DNA of 64,000 bases from an uncultured Bacteriovoracaceae bacterium (GCA_938034385.1 CALHLC010000019.1:47276-111275), one strand, 5' to 3'. Counted from the first letter of the stretch, positions 19,620-28,332 are shown. A program made the numbers and translations. Notes: generated by a model not told the origin, from the letters alone.

Positions 19620-20195
19620 TTATGCTAAAGATTTTATAATTCTATTTAATGATACAGGATTTACTCCTAAGTAAAGAGCTAGGTGGTATTGTGGAACCCT
19701 TTTAACTAAGTCTGGTCTTGATTCTAATAAATTTAAATACCTTGTTTTAGTATCATAAACTAAGAATTGTATCTCTCTTTCTGCTTTTAAAATAAAATTA
19801 TGAGCATACATTTTTTTTAAGACCTGAATCCAAAAAGGATCAGTTTCTAATTGTGAGTTTACCGCATCATAATCTGCTACATATAAAACTGAGTCCTCAA
19901 GAGATTCAATCGCAAATGGTGATGGCTTTCTTGTCATTATAGTATAAAAACTCATGAAAAATTCGTTTTCAAGTTTAAAAGTGACGTTAAACTCTTGCCC
20001 TTCAAATGTATTAAGAAAAAATCTAACAAGACCTTTTTTAATAAAGGCTATTTTCCTAGAAGTGTCATGAAACTCAATGAACTTTTGACCTTTCGAGAGC
20101 TTTTGTTCAGTAAAAAAACTAGCTAAAGATTCTAGTTTTTGTTCGCTAACTTCAAAGGACATATTTTGAAAATAGGCTTGAAAAAAATCTTTCAT
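19620..20195 (-). CDS. Crp/Fnr-family transcriptional regulator
   Basis: This 191-residue protein has an N-terminal cyclic-nucleotide-binding-type beta-roll (residues 25-120, with GQKFIEFHDTSRKIAFIKKGLVR-type spacing). A short C-terminal helix-turn-helix follows, with recognition helix near LGVNPVSLNRIIKSL (176-190). The lack of the RxA phosphate-binding signature of cAMP receptor protein suggests it does not bind cAMP. The size and style match the short regulators common in Bacteroidetes-type genomes. TAAGG lies just before the ATG. A terminator at 20229-20255 separates it from the upstream lipoprotein gene. Its targets are unknown. Confidence 0.75.
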   Translation of the reverse strand: MKDFFQAYFQNMSFEVSEQKLESLASFFTEQKLSKGQKFIEFHDTSRKIAFIKKGLVRFFLNTFEGQEFNVTFKLENEFFMSFYTIMTRKPSPFAIESLEDSVLYVADYDAVNSQLETDPFWIQVLKKMYAHNFILKAEREIQFLVYDTKTRYLNLLESRPDLVKRVPQYHLALYLGVNPVSLNRIIKSLA

Positions 20196-20228
20196 AACCT
20201 TAGGGTACAGATAAAACTTTGAAAGTAA

Positions 20229-20255
20229 ATCTAGAGGGTTATTTACCCTCTAGAT
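20229..20255 (-). terminator. Intrinsic terminator after the 20270-21388 lipoprotein gene
   Basis: Perfect 11-bp arms ATCTAGAGGGT (20229-20239) and ACCCTCTAGAT (20245-20255) enclose a 5-base loop. In the leftward direction the stem is followed by a TTTACTTTC tract. It lies 15 bases past the stop of the lipoprotein gene. Confidence 0.75.
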
Positions 20256-20269
20256 CTTGATTGTTTTAT

Positions 20270-21388
20270 TTAGAATGATTCGTAAATACCTAATTCAACT
20301 TCTACAAATTTTGAGTTATCTACTCCATCACTCAATCTTATTCTTCTAATAGATGAATCAGTCACTGCTTCATAGATACTAAATAGCTCAATATAGTTGA
20401 TACAGCTCTGTCCATTATTCGGATCAGGCTGAGGCATATCAACAGTAATGTGTCTAAAGTAATTACTAGATCCTAGAAAAACTCCAATTGTATTCCAATA
20501 AGAAGAACCTTCCACAGTACTGCCAACCCATGAACCACCTTGAAAATAAGAAGCTACTCGAGTTAATTGAGACCTTGGTTCATTTCTTAATCTCTCAAAA
20601 GAGCAAAGAGCTCTATCATAACTTGTCGTATTAAATACAGGGTCAATAAAAACTGGGCCGCCTATAGCTAACCTTCCATTGACTTGTCTACTTTCATCAT
20701 CAACAAGTGCATCGTTATCAAGTGAGAGATGATAAGATTTTAAAAACACAGTTGTACTTGGATCTGAATAACCCTGTCCGTTGTCTAATCTATAATCAGT
20801 ACATAAGTTAATTGGTGCTCCATCTGAATTTTTATGAAAATGATTATAAATATTTAAATGAGGATAATTAGCTTGAATATGCTTAGCCCAAGACTTTTTA
20901 TCAAATCCATAACTAGATCCATCAGCTAAGATTGCTGGACTCTTAAAAAATGGTTGAATATCATTATTCCAATCAATAGATCCAACGGTAGTTCCTACTG
21001 GGTTATCAACTGTAAGAGAAGCACCTACCTCAAATTCTCCAGAAAAATAACTCTCGTTAGTATCACAGTTTCGTAATGCAAGCATAACAAACCCTTCAGT
21101 CACTGCATTACCATTGTCATCAGTTAAGTCTAGGTCTGTATTCCAAACAGAATTTTCTTCTCTAGTTTGTAACTCAGCTTGAGTCTCAACATTTGCATTT
21201 CGTGGCAGTGTGGTCGTAGTTGTGGTCGTAGTTGTGGTGGTTCCACTTGAACCATCTCCAGTATTTCCAGCTCCATCATTTCCTGTAGCTGCATTATTTG
21301 TTTTTAGTAACTCCCCATTATCAAATAAGCGACTGTTGAGTCCACATGAGAAAAATGACATCATCGATAAAATTAATAGAATTTTCAT
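20270..21388 (-). CDS. Lipoprotein of unknown function with a threonine tract
   Basis: The protein (372 residues from the ATG at 21388) has a lipoprotein signal (LSMMSFFSC) and should be membrane-anchored. A glycine-rich linker and a run of 11 threonines lie near residues 50-62, encoded by repeats of a CAACTACGACCA type. They make a flexible spacer before the mature domain. The rest is unassigned; several isolated cysteines could form disulfides. The ATG at 21388 is preferred because AAGGA lies 8 bases upstream. An in-frame ATG at 21397 sits too close to that site. A strong terminator follows the gene. Confidence 0.6.
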   Translation of the reverse strand: MKILLILSMMSFFSCGLNSRLFDNGELLKTNNAATGNDGAGNTGDGSSGTTTTTTTTTTTLPRNANVETQAELQTREENSVWNTDLDLTDDNGNAVTEGFVMLALRNCDTNESYFSGEFEVGASLTVDNPVGTTVGSIDWNNDIQPFFKSPAILADGSSYGFDKKSWAKHIQANYPHLNIYNHFHKNSDGAPINLCTDYRLDNGQGYSDPSTTVFLKSYHLSLDNDALVDDESRQVNGRLAIGGPVFIDPVFNTTSYDRALCSFERLRNEPRSQLTRVASYFQGGSWVGSTVEGSSYWNTIGVFLGSSNYFRHITVDMPQPDPNNGQSCINYIELFSIYEAVTDSSIRRIRLSDGVDNSKFVEVELGIYESF

Positions 21389-21519
21389 TTGTTCCATCCT
21401 TGCTAATTAATTGCCTATAGGAACCATATCCTTGGCTTTATTAAATTATAGGCAGTAAAAACAAAAGGAGAAATAAATAAGAAACACATAGTCCCAAATA
21501 AGGTCTATCAATGTCAGGT

Positions 21520-21548
21520 TTGACTTTTGCCGTTAAATTGCGTACTGA
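21520..21548 (+). promoter_or_regulatory. Candidate promoter for rplU-rpmA
   Basis: TTGACT at 21520-21525 matches a -35 box well. It is spaced 17 bases from TACTGA (21543-21548), a poor -10 match. It lies about 40 bases before the rplU start, which fits a ribosomal-protein promoter. Only the -35 element is convincing. Confidence 0.3.
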
Positions 21549-21586
21549 ATTTAGTCTGTATTTTGTTTTATTTTAAGGAGCCCAAA

Positions 21587-22324
21587 ATGTACGGCGTAGT
21601 TCAAATTAAAGGTCATCAATATAAAGTTCAAGCTGGAGATATTATAGATGTAGATAAGTTATCTGCAAATGTTGATGATGTCGTAGACTTTGATCAAGTT
21701 CTTTTCACTGGTGGAGCGACTCCAAGAATTGGGGCACCAACAGTAGATGGAGCAAAAGTTGTTGCAAAAGTTGTTAGACAAGCTAGAGATAGAAAAATCA
21801 TAGTTCTAAAAAGAAAGCCTGGGAAATATGTAAAGAAAAATGGACATAGAACTCATTACACAGGTTTATTAATAACTGAAATTCATAATGGTGCTGGAGA
21901 AGTTGCTAAGAGTGATAAGAAAGTTAATACAAAGAAAAAAGCTCCAAAAACTGTTGAAGCTAAAAAAGAAGCTCCAAAGAAAGCTGCTAAAAAGCCAGCT
22001 CCAAAAAAGACTGAAGCTAAAAAGGCAGCTCCGAAAAAAGCTGTAGCTAAACCTGCTGCTGGTGCAAAAGATGATTTAACGAAAGTTGAAGGAATTGGAC
22101 CAAAGATAGCTGGAATTTTAAATGATAATGGTATTCACACTTGGGCTCAATTAGGCGAGACTAAGATTCAACCTCTTAGAGATATGCTAGAAGCTGCTGG
22201 GCCAAGATATAAATCAAAAAATCCTGGGTCATGGGCAAAACAAGCAAGAATGGCAGCTAAAGGTGACTGGGACAAGCTAAAAGCTTGGCAAGATGAACAC
22301 GATCATGGAATCGAAAAGAAATAA
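21587..22324 (+). CDS. rplU: 50S ribosomal protein bL21 with C-terminal helix-hairpin-helix extension
   Basis: Residues 1-103 are bL21 (MYGVVQIKGHQYKV start, KRKPGKYVKKNGHR rRNA-binding loop), which binds 23S rRNA. Unlike the usual ~100-residue protein, this one is 245 residues. A lysine/alanine/proline-rich linker (about 108-158) leads to a helix-hairpin-helix-like domain (VEGIGPKIAGIL, 167-178) and a basic helical tail. Similar extensions occur in some other phyla and could contact rRNA or DNA. The ATG at 21587 is set by AAGGAG 7 bases upstream. The frame is open for 20 more codons upstream, but that stretch does not resemble bL21. rpmA follows 11 bases later. Confidence 0.93.
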   Translation: MYGVVQIKGHQYKVQAGDIIDVDKLSANVDDVVDFDQVLFTGGATPRIGAPTVDGAKVVAKVVRQARDRKIIVLKRKPGKYVKKNGHRTHYTGLLITEIHNGAGEVAKSDKKVNTKKKAPKTVEAKKEAPKKAAKKPAPKKTEAKKAAPKKAVAKPAAGAKDDLTKVEGIGPKIAGILNDNGIHTWAQLGETKIQPLRDMLEAAGPRYKSKNPGSWAKQARMAAKGDWDKLKAWQDEHDHGIEKK

Positions 22325-22335
22325 GGAAGTAAAAA

Positions 22336-22590
22336 ATGGCTCACAAAAAATCTGGTGGTTCGACAAGTAACGGTAGAGATTCTAATCCTAAGTATAGAGG
22401 GGTTAAGAAATATGGTGGTGAATCAGTAATAACTGGAAATATTATTGTTAGACAAAAAGGTACAAAATTTCACCCAGGAGCAAATGTTGGAATGGGTAAA
22501 GACTTTACTCTCTTTGCTCTATCTGATGGAAAAGTACAATTTTCAAAATATAATAAGAAAATGAAAATGGTATCGGTTGTTTCTGCATAA
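22336..22590 (+). CDS. rpmA: 50S ribosomal protein bL27
   Basis: bL27 reaches into the peptidyl-transferase centre through its N-terminal tail. The 84-residue protein has the normal length and opens with [10 protein letters not shown], so no N-terminal cleavage extension is present. The family signature [19 protein letters not shown] lies in the middle. AAGGAAG precedes the ATG. The gene is paired with rplU and closed by a terminator at 22651-22679. Confidence 0.95.
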   Translation: MAHKKSGGSTSNGRDSNPKYRGVKKYGGESVITGNIIVRQKGTKFHPGANVGMGKDFTLFALSDGKVQFSKYNKKMKMVSVVSA

Positions 22591-22650
22591 TTAGTGAATA
22601 TAAATCACTATAGATAGTTTTAAAAATAAAAATTATTTGCTATATAAATC

Positions 22651-22679
22651 AAGAAGTCCTTAGGGCTTCTTTTTTTTTT
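22651..22679 (+). terminator. Intrinsic terminator after rpmA
   Basis: AAGAAGTCC and GGGCTTCTT pair around a short TTA loop with one G-T pair. A T-run of about ten bases follows. It separates rplU-rpmA from obg. Confidence 0.85.
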
Positions 22680-22706
22680 GGTAATTTTTCTAGGTAACAA
22701 AGACGA

Positions 22707-23723
22707 ATGAAGTTTATAGACGAAGTAGAAATTAATATTCAATCAGGCCGAGGCGGAAATGGATGCGTAGGTTATAGACGAGAAAAGCACGTTCCTCTTG
22801 GTGGACCTGATGGTGGTAACGGTGGAAAAGGTGGAGACGTCTATTTTCAAGCAACTAATCAATTAAATACTTTAATAAACTTTAGAGGAAAGAAAATCTA
22901 TAAAGCTGAACCAGGCCAAGCTGGTGGTGGTTCTCAGTGTGATGGGAAAAGCGGAGAAGATCTTTATATTCCAGTTCCAGTTGGAACGATGGTTATTGAT
23001 AAGGAAACAAATGTTTTAATAGCTGATCTTGAATCTCACGGACAAGTTGAAAAAATTCTTCTCGGAGGACGAGGAGGTCTTGGAAATATGTTTTTTAAAA
23101 CGTCAGTTAATCAAACACCCTCCAGAGCTACAGATGGTGAAGATGAACAAATCCTAGATGTTAAGTTAGAATTAAAACTATTGGCTGATATCGCTCTAGT
23201 TGGATTACCAAATGCTGGTAAGTCTACTTTGATTTCAGTTATATCTGCAGCTAAGCCAAAAATTGCTGACTATCCATTTACTACACTTGAGCCAAACTTA
23301 GGTGTTGTTCAAAGAGGTGAAAGCTCTTTAGTTGTTGCCGATATACCTGGACTTATCGAAGACGCAGCTGATGGGAAAGGGCTTGGTCATAAATTTTTAA
23401 AGCATATCGAAAGAACAAGAGCTTACCTTCATTTAATAGATTGTTCTATGTTCCTAGAACCCTACGAAGCCGTAGAGAGTTACGCGACCATTAAAGCAGA
23501 GCTTTTAAAATTTAGTAAAAAAATAAGAAATAAAATTGAAATCGTATGCTTAACAAAAATAGATGCCATGAGTGATGAAGAAATTAAAAAGTTTCAAGAT
23601 ATCATGGAAGAAGAAACTCAAAGAAAGGTTCTCCCTATTTCTTCTGTTTCCAGAAAAAATATTGATATTTTGAAAGAACTATTGTTTAAAGCTATAGATA
23701 CTGCAAAGGAAAATGATGAATAA
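22707..23723 (+). CDS. obg: Obg-family GTPase involved in 50S assembly
   Basis: Obg is a GTPase that binds late 50S intermediates and links ribosome assembly with stress responses. The 338-residue protein has the glycine-rich Obg fold (1-157, GRGGNG, GGKGGDV, GGRGGLGN). The G domain follows, with P-loop GLPNAGKST (166-174), the switch DIPGLIEDA (about 213-221) and the TKID specificity motif near 287. It lacks the extra C-terminal OCT domain found in some Gram-positive bacteria. It overlaps rsfS by 11 bases. Conserved order rplU-rpmA-obg supports the call. Confidence 0.95.
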   Translation: MKFIDEVEINIQSGRGGNGCVGYRREKHVPLGGPDGGNGGKGGDVYFQATNQLNTLINFRGKKIYKAEPGQAGGGSQCDGKSGEDLYIPVPVGTMVIDKETNVLIADLESHGQVEKILLGGRGGLGNMFFKTSVNQTPSRATDGEDEQILDVKLELKLLADIALVGLPNAGKSTLISVISAAKPKIADYPFTTLEPNLGVVQRGESSLVVADIPGLIEDAADGKGLGHKFLKHIERTRAYLHLIDCSMFLEPYEAVESYATIKAELLKFSKKIRNKIEIVCLTKIDAMSDEEIKKFQDIMEEETQRKVLPISSVSRKNIDILKELLFKAIDTAKENDE

Positions 23724-24186
23724 AGATTATATCTTACAAGAGACTGGTAAAATCATGTCTCAAAAAGACCAAGACTCCTCTAAACAATTAGCTCTCGCGT
23801 GTGCTTGGGTAATTGCAAACTTTAAGGGTGCTAATCTTAAGATTTATGATCCAAGTGGTTTTAATCCCCTTGCTGATTTTTTTGTCATCGGATCATTAAC
23901 AAATAAAGTTCAAGCTCAATCAACATCATCTGTTCTTGAAAAAGTAGCAAAAGAGAATAAAATCACTGTTAAATCTGTCGAAGGTTACACTGATGGAGAA
24001 TGGATCTTACTAGATCTTGGTAATGTTATTGTTCACCTCTTCCAAGAAGTTCATAGAGATATATTTGATTTAGATTCTTTATGGACTGAATACAAGACAA
24101 TTGAAATTCCAAATGAGTACTACTTCTCTACTCAAATTCTTCCAAGTGATAGTACAGGAAAAACAAACCTAAAAGATTATTTCTAA
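23713..24186 (+). CDS. rsfS: Ribosomal silencing factor RsfS
   Basis: RsfS binds uL14 and blocks 30S-50S joining in starved cells. The 157-residue protein carries the family core: ANFKGANLKIYDPSGFNPLADFFVIGSL near residues 35-62 and WILLDLGNVIVHLFQ near 97-111. The last 25 residues extend beyond the shortest homologues. Several ATGs are possible; the one at 23713 overlaps obg by 11 bases, and one at 23755 would give a more typical N-terminus. The gene lies between obg and rlmH, its usual neighbours. Confidence 0.9.
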   Translation: MMNKDYILQETGKIMSQKDQDSSKQLALACAWVIANFKGANLKIYDPSGFNPLADFFVIGSLTNKVQAQSTSSVLEKVAKENKITVKSVEGYTDGEWILLDLGNVIVHLFQEVHRDIFDLDSLWTEYKTIEIPNEYYFSTQILPSDSTGKTNLKDYF

Positions 24187-24189
24187 GAA

Positions 24190-24639
24190 TTGAAAAAAAT
24201 TATCATTCTTTGTCCTTTTGAAAATAAAGATAAAGCTTTATTGGAATTGGAGCATCATTACTTAAAACAACTTAAAGTCTTTCAAGTTGAAATTAAAGAA
24301 TGCAAAAGCTTTGGTCAAAACCAGACCAAGGAATCTCAATATCTGGAAAAAACATTAAAAGAATATAATCCGAATATGGTTCATCTTTTTAGAGAAAAAG
24401 GTAAATCGCTAGATAGTTATAAGTTTTCAGAATTTATTGAGAAAAACATTCAGTCTATAAATAATTTAGTATTGGTCTTTTCAGGAGCTGTTGGATTTAC
24501 TCAAGAACTACTAAAAACATATCCCAACCATCTCTCTCTATCAGACTTAACTCTCCCTCATAAACTCTCGAGGCTAGTATTAATAGAGCAAATTTATCGC
24601 TCTCACAGTATTATTACAAAACACCCCTATCATAACTAA
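24190..24639 (+). CDS. rlmH: 23S rRNA pseudouridine1915 N3-methyltransferase
   Basis: RlmH is a SPOUT-class methyltransferase acting on pseudouridine 1915 of 23S rRNA in the assembled 70S ribosome. The 149-residue length fits. The knotted C-terminal half is clear: VFSGAVGFTQELL, then LSDLTLPHKLSRLVLIEQIYRS and the terminal HPYHN. The family normally has GGPxG where this protein has SGAVG, which may affect SAM binding. The start is TTG at 24190, 4 bases after the rsfS stop. Confidence 0.88.
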   Translation: MKKIIILCPFENKDKALLELEHHYLKQLKVFQVEIKECKSFGQNQTKESQYLEKTLKEYNPNMVHLFREKGKSLDSYKFSEFIEKNIQSINNLVLVFSGAVGFTQELLKTYPNHLSLSDLTLPHKLSRLVLIEQIYRSHSIITKHPYHN

Positions 24640-24663
24640 GATTAATCTCTTAAAATTAAAGGC

Positions 24664-25632
24664 ATGAGTACTTTTGCAATTTTAACTAGCGGTGGTGACA
24701 GTCCAGGAATGAATTGTGCCATTCGAGCTTTTACCAGAACATTAATTTTTAGTGGTCACAAAGTTTATGGAGTAAAAAAAGGATATGAAGGTTTAATAGC
24801 TGGTGATTTTATTAAACTCAAAGCTTCCAGTGTTGGAAATATTCTTCAACGTGGAGGAACTTTTTTGCAAAGTTCTAGATCTGAAGAATTTAAAGATAAA
24901 AAGTTTCGAAAAATTGCTTATGACAAATTAAAAGAAAGCAATATAGATGGACTTGCCGTAATTGGTGGAGATGGTTCTTTTAAAGGTGCTTATGCTCTAT
25001 GGGAAGATTTCAAATTTCCTGTAATAGGAATCCCTGGAACAATAGATAATGATATTAGTGGAACTGATTACACGATAGGTCATGATACAGCAGTACACAC
25101 AGCGGTAGATGCTGTTGATAAAATTCGAGATACTGCATTTAGTCATGATAGAGTCTTTTTAATTGAAGTTATGGGTCGGAGGTCTTCATCTATAGCCATT
25201 AAAACGGCATTGTGCTCAGGGGCTGAAAATGTCGTTCTCCCTAATCAAGAAGTAGACTATCAAGACTTGGTTCAAAGTATTAAGCGAGGTGAAAGCAGAG
25301 GTAAAAAAGGCTCTATCTTCATCGTTGCTGAAGGGGCCCGGGAAGGAAGGTCTTATGATATCCAAAAAAACCTTCAAGCTAAATATGGAATATCTTCAAG
25401 AGTATGTATTTTAGGTCATATTCAAAGAGGTGGGAGTCCATCTCCTCATGATAGATTGATTGCTACAGAAATGGGTTTCTTGGCTGCAGAAAGCTTTCTA
25501 AAGTTTGATGAACCAAAAGTAATCAGACAAAAAAATGGTCAAATCTCAACGGCCTCTTTTTCAGAATGCCTCGCTAATGATGATGGAATAGACTTTGAGC
25601 ATATCGAAGTCATCAAGAAAATATCTATCTAG
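24664..25632 (+). CDS. pfkA: ATP-dependent 6-phosphofructokinase
   Basis: PfkA phosphorylates fructose-6-phosphate, the committed step of glycolysis. The 322-residue protein has TSGGDSPGMNCAIRA at the N-terminus, IGGDGSFKGA (about 100-109), PGTIDNDISGTDYTIG with the catalytic aspartate, and MGRRSS. Glycine in GGDGS and in PGTIDND, rather than Asp and Lys, predicts ATP rather than pyrophosphate as donor. It is last in the obg-rsfS-rlmH run, 24 bases after rlmH. No clear terminator is seen after it. Confidence 0.93.
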   Translation: MSTFAILTSGGDSPGMNCAIRAFTRTLIFSGHKVYGVKKGYEGLIAGDFIKLKASSVGNILQRGGTFLQSSRSEEFKDKKFRKIAYDKLKESNIDGLAVIGGDGSFKGAYALWEDFKFPVIGIPGTIDNDISGTDYTIGHDTAVHTAVDAVDKIRDTAFSHDRVFLIEVMGRRSSSIAIKTALCSGAENVVLPNQEVDYQDLVQSIKRGESRGKKGSIFIVAEGAREGRSYDIQKNLQAKYGISSRVCILGHIQRGGSPSPHDRLIATEMGFLAAESFLKFDEPKVIRQKNGQISTASFSECLANDDGIDFEHIEVIKKISI

Positions 25633-25791
25633 GCTAACTCGTTGCATTGTCTGTAAGAATTACCTACCTTCCTTTGTCATCGAAGAATAATAAGGCAAAC
25701 ATTAACTTACAAAACGAGTCAAATACTTTTCAAATGTAAGAAAAGCATACTAGTGTCGTGCCATAAACATGGTTCAAACAAGGGGAGAACT

Positions 25792-25826
25792 TTTTGAAAT
25801 TTTTTATAAATATAAAAAATTCAAAA
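25792..25826. repeat. AT-rich inverted repeat upstream of the 25867 gene
   Basis: TTTTGAAATTTTTTATA and TATAAAAAATTCAAAA face each other across a 2-4 base centre, with a single bulged base. The predicted hairpin is long but made almost only of A-T pairs. It lies 40-75 bases before the ATG of the next gene and could affect mRNA stability or translation. Confidence 0.45.
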
Positions 25827-25877
25827 TTCTCTAAGTTAGCAAACGTTCTTAACTTTGAGGAGGGTTATGAAATTTAA
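25794..25877 (+). CDS. Possible 27-codon leader ORF
   Basis: A TTG at 25794 has AGGGGAG six bases upstream. It opens a 27-codon frame whose stop (25875-25877) overlaps the start of the next gene. The first codons lie inside a long AT-rich inverted repeat (25792-25826). The position and the Shine-Dalgarno sequence suggest a translated leader coupled to the downstream gene. The product has no recognisable feature, and this may be chance. Confidence 0.3.
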   Translation: MKFFINIKNSKFSKLANVLNFEEGYEI

Positions 25878-27795
25878 TTTTTTAACACCATTAATTATTT
25901 CTGCATTATTGGGGGCATTTAATTTGATGTCTCAAGACTTTGGAGTTGCAAAGTCTATTAAGTATCATGGTGGAAAAACACATCTACGACTTGGAGGCGG
26001 AGTAAATAAAAACTTTCCTTTAAAGTTTAAGAAAACGTGTTTAGCAAATCCAGGTGCTTATGATCCAGATGTATCTGCTACAGGTGGTGGTGACTCAAGT
26101 CTATCTAGTGGTTATAGCAGCGGAGCTCAAGGTGTCCCAGAAACTACTTTTAATATTAAGTTCATTGAAGATACGAAAGAATTACATGACATTCTTAGTA
26201 TTTCAGGAGTCATGGCCGCTCAATTTAAATTCTTTGGAAAGAAAATCCCAGGAATGAAGCTTGAAGGACAAATGACTAAAGACTTAAAAGTTTCCAAGTC
26301 ATCTCTTAACTTAGTTTTAAAAGTAAAGTCTAACTTTGGTAGACAAATGATTGCTGACGGAGAATTTGAACTTAAGGAAAAATATCAAACTCTTCTAGAT
26401 AATGAAGATTATGAAAAGTTTGAATATTACTGTGGATCACACTTTGTCGCTTGGCAAAGAAGACAAGGAATCGTTTCAGCTATCTTTAAAATTGAGAATT
26501 TAACTGAAGATGAAAAAACAAGAATAAGAGCCGCTTTTGAAATCGGAAGCCCGCCTGATAGTTCTTGGGATGATGATGATTATGATCCGATTTTTGACCC
26601 TGATGATGATATCATTGATGATGATGATGATTTATTTGATGATGATGATGATGACTTCAGGAGACTCCTTAGAAGAGGTGCTAGAAGAGGATCTTCTTCA
26701 TCTTCATCCAACCCTTCAACTAGAAAGTTTAAAAGTCCTGTTGGAGCCAATATAGGTGCAAGAGTAAGTCTTGATAACTACTTTAAAGCTGCAAAGAAAA
26801 TAGGAAAAAAAGCAACACTTAATTTCCATGCAACTGGTGGTGGAGGTCTACAACACTTAAACAAGTTAACAGCTTCTTTTAATGGATCTATTGACTCACT
26901 AGATGGTGTCCTAGATGGAATAGCTCACTACTTAGAGCAATATAGTTTTCACTCAGCTCCTCCTGTTGAGTATTACTTAGAACCATACTTTGATTATTTC
27001 TCTAGCGAAGAAGATATAGATCATAGTTTATTACAAACTGTTTACTATCAATACGTAGAAGTTGAATCTCAATTGACAAGTATTCTAAAAGAGATGAAAA
27101 AAACTAAAAAGAAAGATAAAAACTCTAAAAGAACTAAGTATCTTGCTAAAAAATTTAATGAATTAGATGAAGTGAGAAATAGATTATGGGATCAATCTCA
27201 AATAATTTTAAAGAAAGGAACGAAACCTGATGGAAGTAAACTTAACTTATTAGATATTCCCGAAGTGCCAGAGGTTAATCTGGCACAATTTAACCCAGCT
27301 ATAACCAATGCTAGTTATGATATTGATTGCCATATTAAACATTATGAATCCAAGGTTAAATGTGGAATGCCGAAAAACTTTTATTATTACTTAAAGCCAG
27401 TGATGTATTGGGAAGCAAATATCATCGTGAATGCTGATATAAAAAGAGTAAAGTATGTTAGAGATGTTTCTTTATTCATGAGTTTTCCTGGAGAAAAATT
27501 TGGAAAGATTGCAACTCTAACTCCTGGTCAAGAAAAATCTGTAGATATAGGCTCAGCAACTTTCTTAAAAAATGGAAAAGTATCATTTAAATTTGGTAGA
27601 ATGACTCAAAAACAACATAGAGAGCTTTATGTAAAGATCATGGATCATTACCCTAAAGCATTATTACGTATTACACATACTGACGGTGCTACGACTGATC
27701 AAGTACTTCATACTGCCGGTCTCGTTGGTCCAAACGCAAAATGGAAAAAAAGCAAAAAAGTTAATTACGACAAAATTACATTTAGAGCATACTAG
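25867..27795 (+). CDS. Large exported protein with Asp-rich tract, unknown function
   Basis: The 642-residue protein has a Sec-type signal peptide (hydrophobic core LTPLIISALLGAF). Residues 234-262 are an aspartate-rich segment of nearly pure D/E with a few hydrophobics. An arginine-rich patch (RRLLRRGARRG) and a serine run follow at once, giving a sharp acid-to-base switch. The rest is unassigned, with an EF-type charged helical region near 400-440. The acidic tract could bind calcium or act as a flexible spacer. The ATG at 25867 is fixed by GAGGAGGG just upstream; the frame extends 4 codons further. It overlaps the convergent 27782-28267 gene by 14 bases. Confidence 0.65.
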   Translation: MKFNFLTPLIISALLGAFNLMSQDFGVAKSIKYHGGKTHLRLGGGVNKNFPLKFKKTCLANPGAYDPDVSATGGGDSSLSSGYSSGAQGVPETTFNIKFIEDTKELHDILSISGVMAAQFKFFGKKIPGMKLEGQMTKDLKVSKSSLNLVLKVKSNFGRQMIADGEFELKEKYQTLLDNEDYEKFEYYCGSHFVAWQRRQGIVSAIFKIENLTEDEKTRIRAAFEIGSPPDSSWDDDDYDPIFDPDDDIIDDDDDLFDDDDDDFRRLLRRGARRGSSSSSSNPSTRKFKSPVGANIGARVSLDNYFKAAKKIGKKATLNFHATGGGGLQHLNKLTASFNGSIDSLDGVLDGIAHYLEQYSFHSAPPVEYYLEPYFDYFSSEEDIDHSLLQTVYYQYVEVESQLTSILKEMKKTKKKDKNSKRTKYLAKKFNELDEVRNRLWDQSQIILKKGTKPDGSKLNLLDIPEVPEVNLAQFNPAITNASYDIDCHIKHYESKVKCGMPKNFYYYLKPVMYWEANIIVNADIKRVKYVRDVSLFMSFPGEKFGKIATLTPGQEKSVDIGSATFLKNGKVSFKFGRMTQKQHRELYVKIMDHYPKALLRITHTDGATTDQVLHTAGLVGPNAKWKKSKKVNYDKITFRAY

Positions 27796-28267
27796 TTAGT
27801 ATACTTTCAACACTAATCCCTCTTATCCCATTTCTTATCTGTTCTTTATTTAATATTAGTGAATCTTCCTTCTCATTTATTTCTTCTTGAATTTTTGAGA
27901 AATAATTTGTTTTTACTTCTCCATTCATTTCATAAAACCCACTTGCATAACATTTATTAAGGTTAGAAAAATTCACTACTCCCACCATGCTCCAGAATAA
28001 AATTGAGACTGGTAGTTCAAAATTGAATGCTTCTTTAGCAACTAAGACGTTATTGAAGGTTTGATCTAAGCAAATAGTAAATTTTTTATTAGGAATTGAA
28101 ATATTTTTCAACTTTGATATATAGACTATTTTTTCTTTAATATGCTTATTATGACTTCCGAAACCAACGACCTCGAGCCCTGGGACACCTCTTGAAGAAT
28201 AAGAAAAGATTTTATATAGCTGAATCCGATCATGGATAAATTGATATGACTTAATATATGTTTGCAT
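27782..28267 (-). CDS. Stand-alone ChlI/ComM N-terminal-like domain
   Basis: The 161-residue protein resembles only the first domain of ComM (Mg-chelatase subunit ChlI family). SSRGVPGLEVVGF matches the family's SRGLPGFxIVG segment, and the following FTICLDQTF and FNFELPVSILF match its TVNLAPAD and FDLPIALGIL strands. The AAA+ ATPase and C-terminal domains that follow in ComM are absent, and no remnant is visible on either side. Several family-conserved residues are changed. It may be a degenerate remnant or a stand-alone adaptor. No ribosome binding site is evident at the ATG. Confidence 0.55.
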   Translation of the reverse strand: MQTYIKSYQFIHDRIQLYKIFSYSSRGVPGLEVVGFGSHNKHIKEKIVYISKLKNISIPNKKFTICLDQTFNNVLVAKEAFNFELPVSILFWSMVGVVNFSNLNKCYASGFYEMNGEVKTNYFSKIQEEINEKEDSLILNKEQIRNGIRGISVESILTSML

Positions 28268-28332
28268 CCATTAAAGATGTACTGAATTTCCCTACAAAGA
28301 AAGTAGCTATTAGAAATATTTCAAAAATACAA

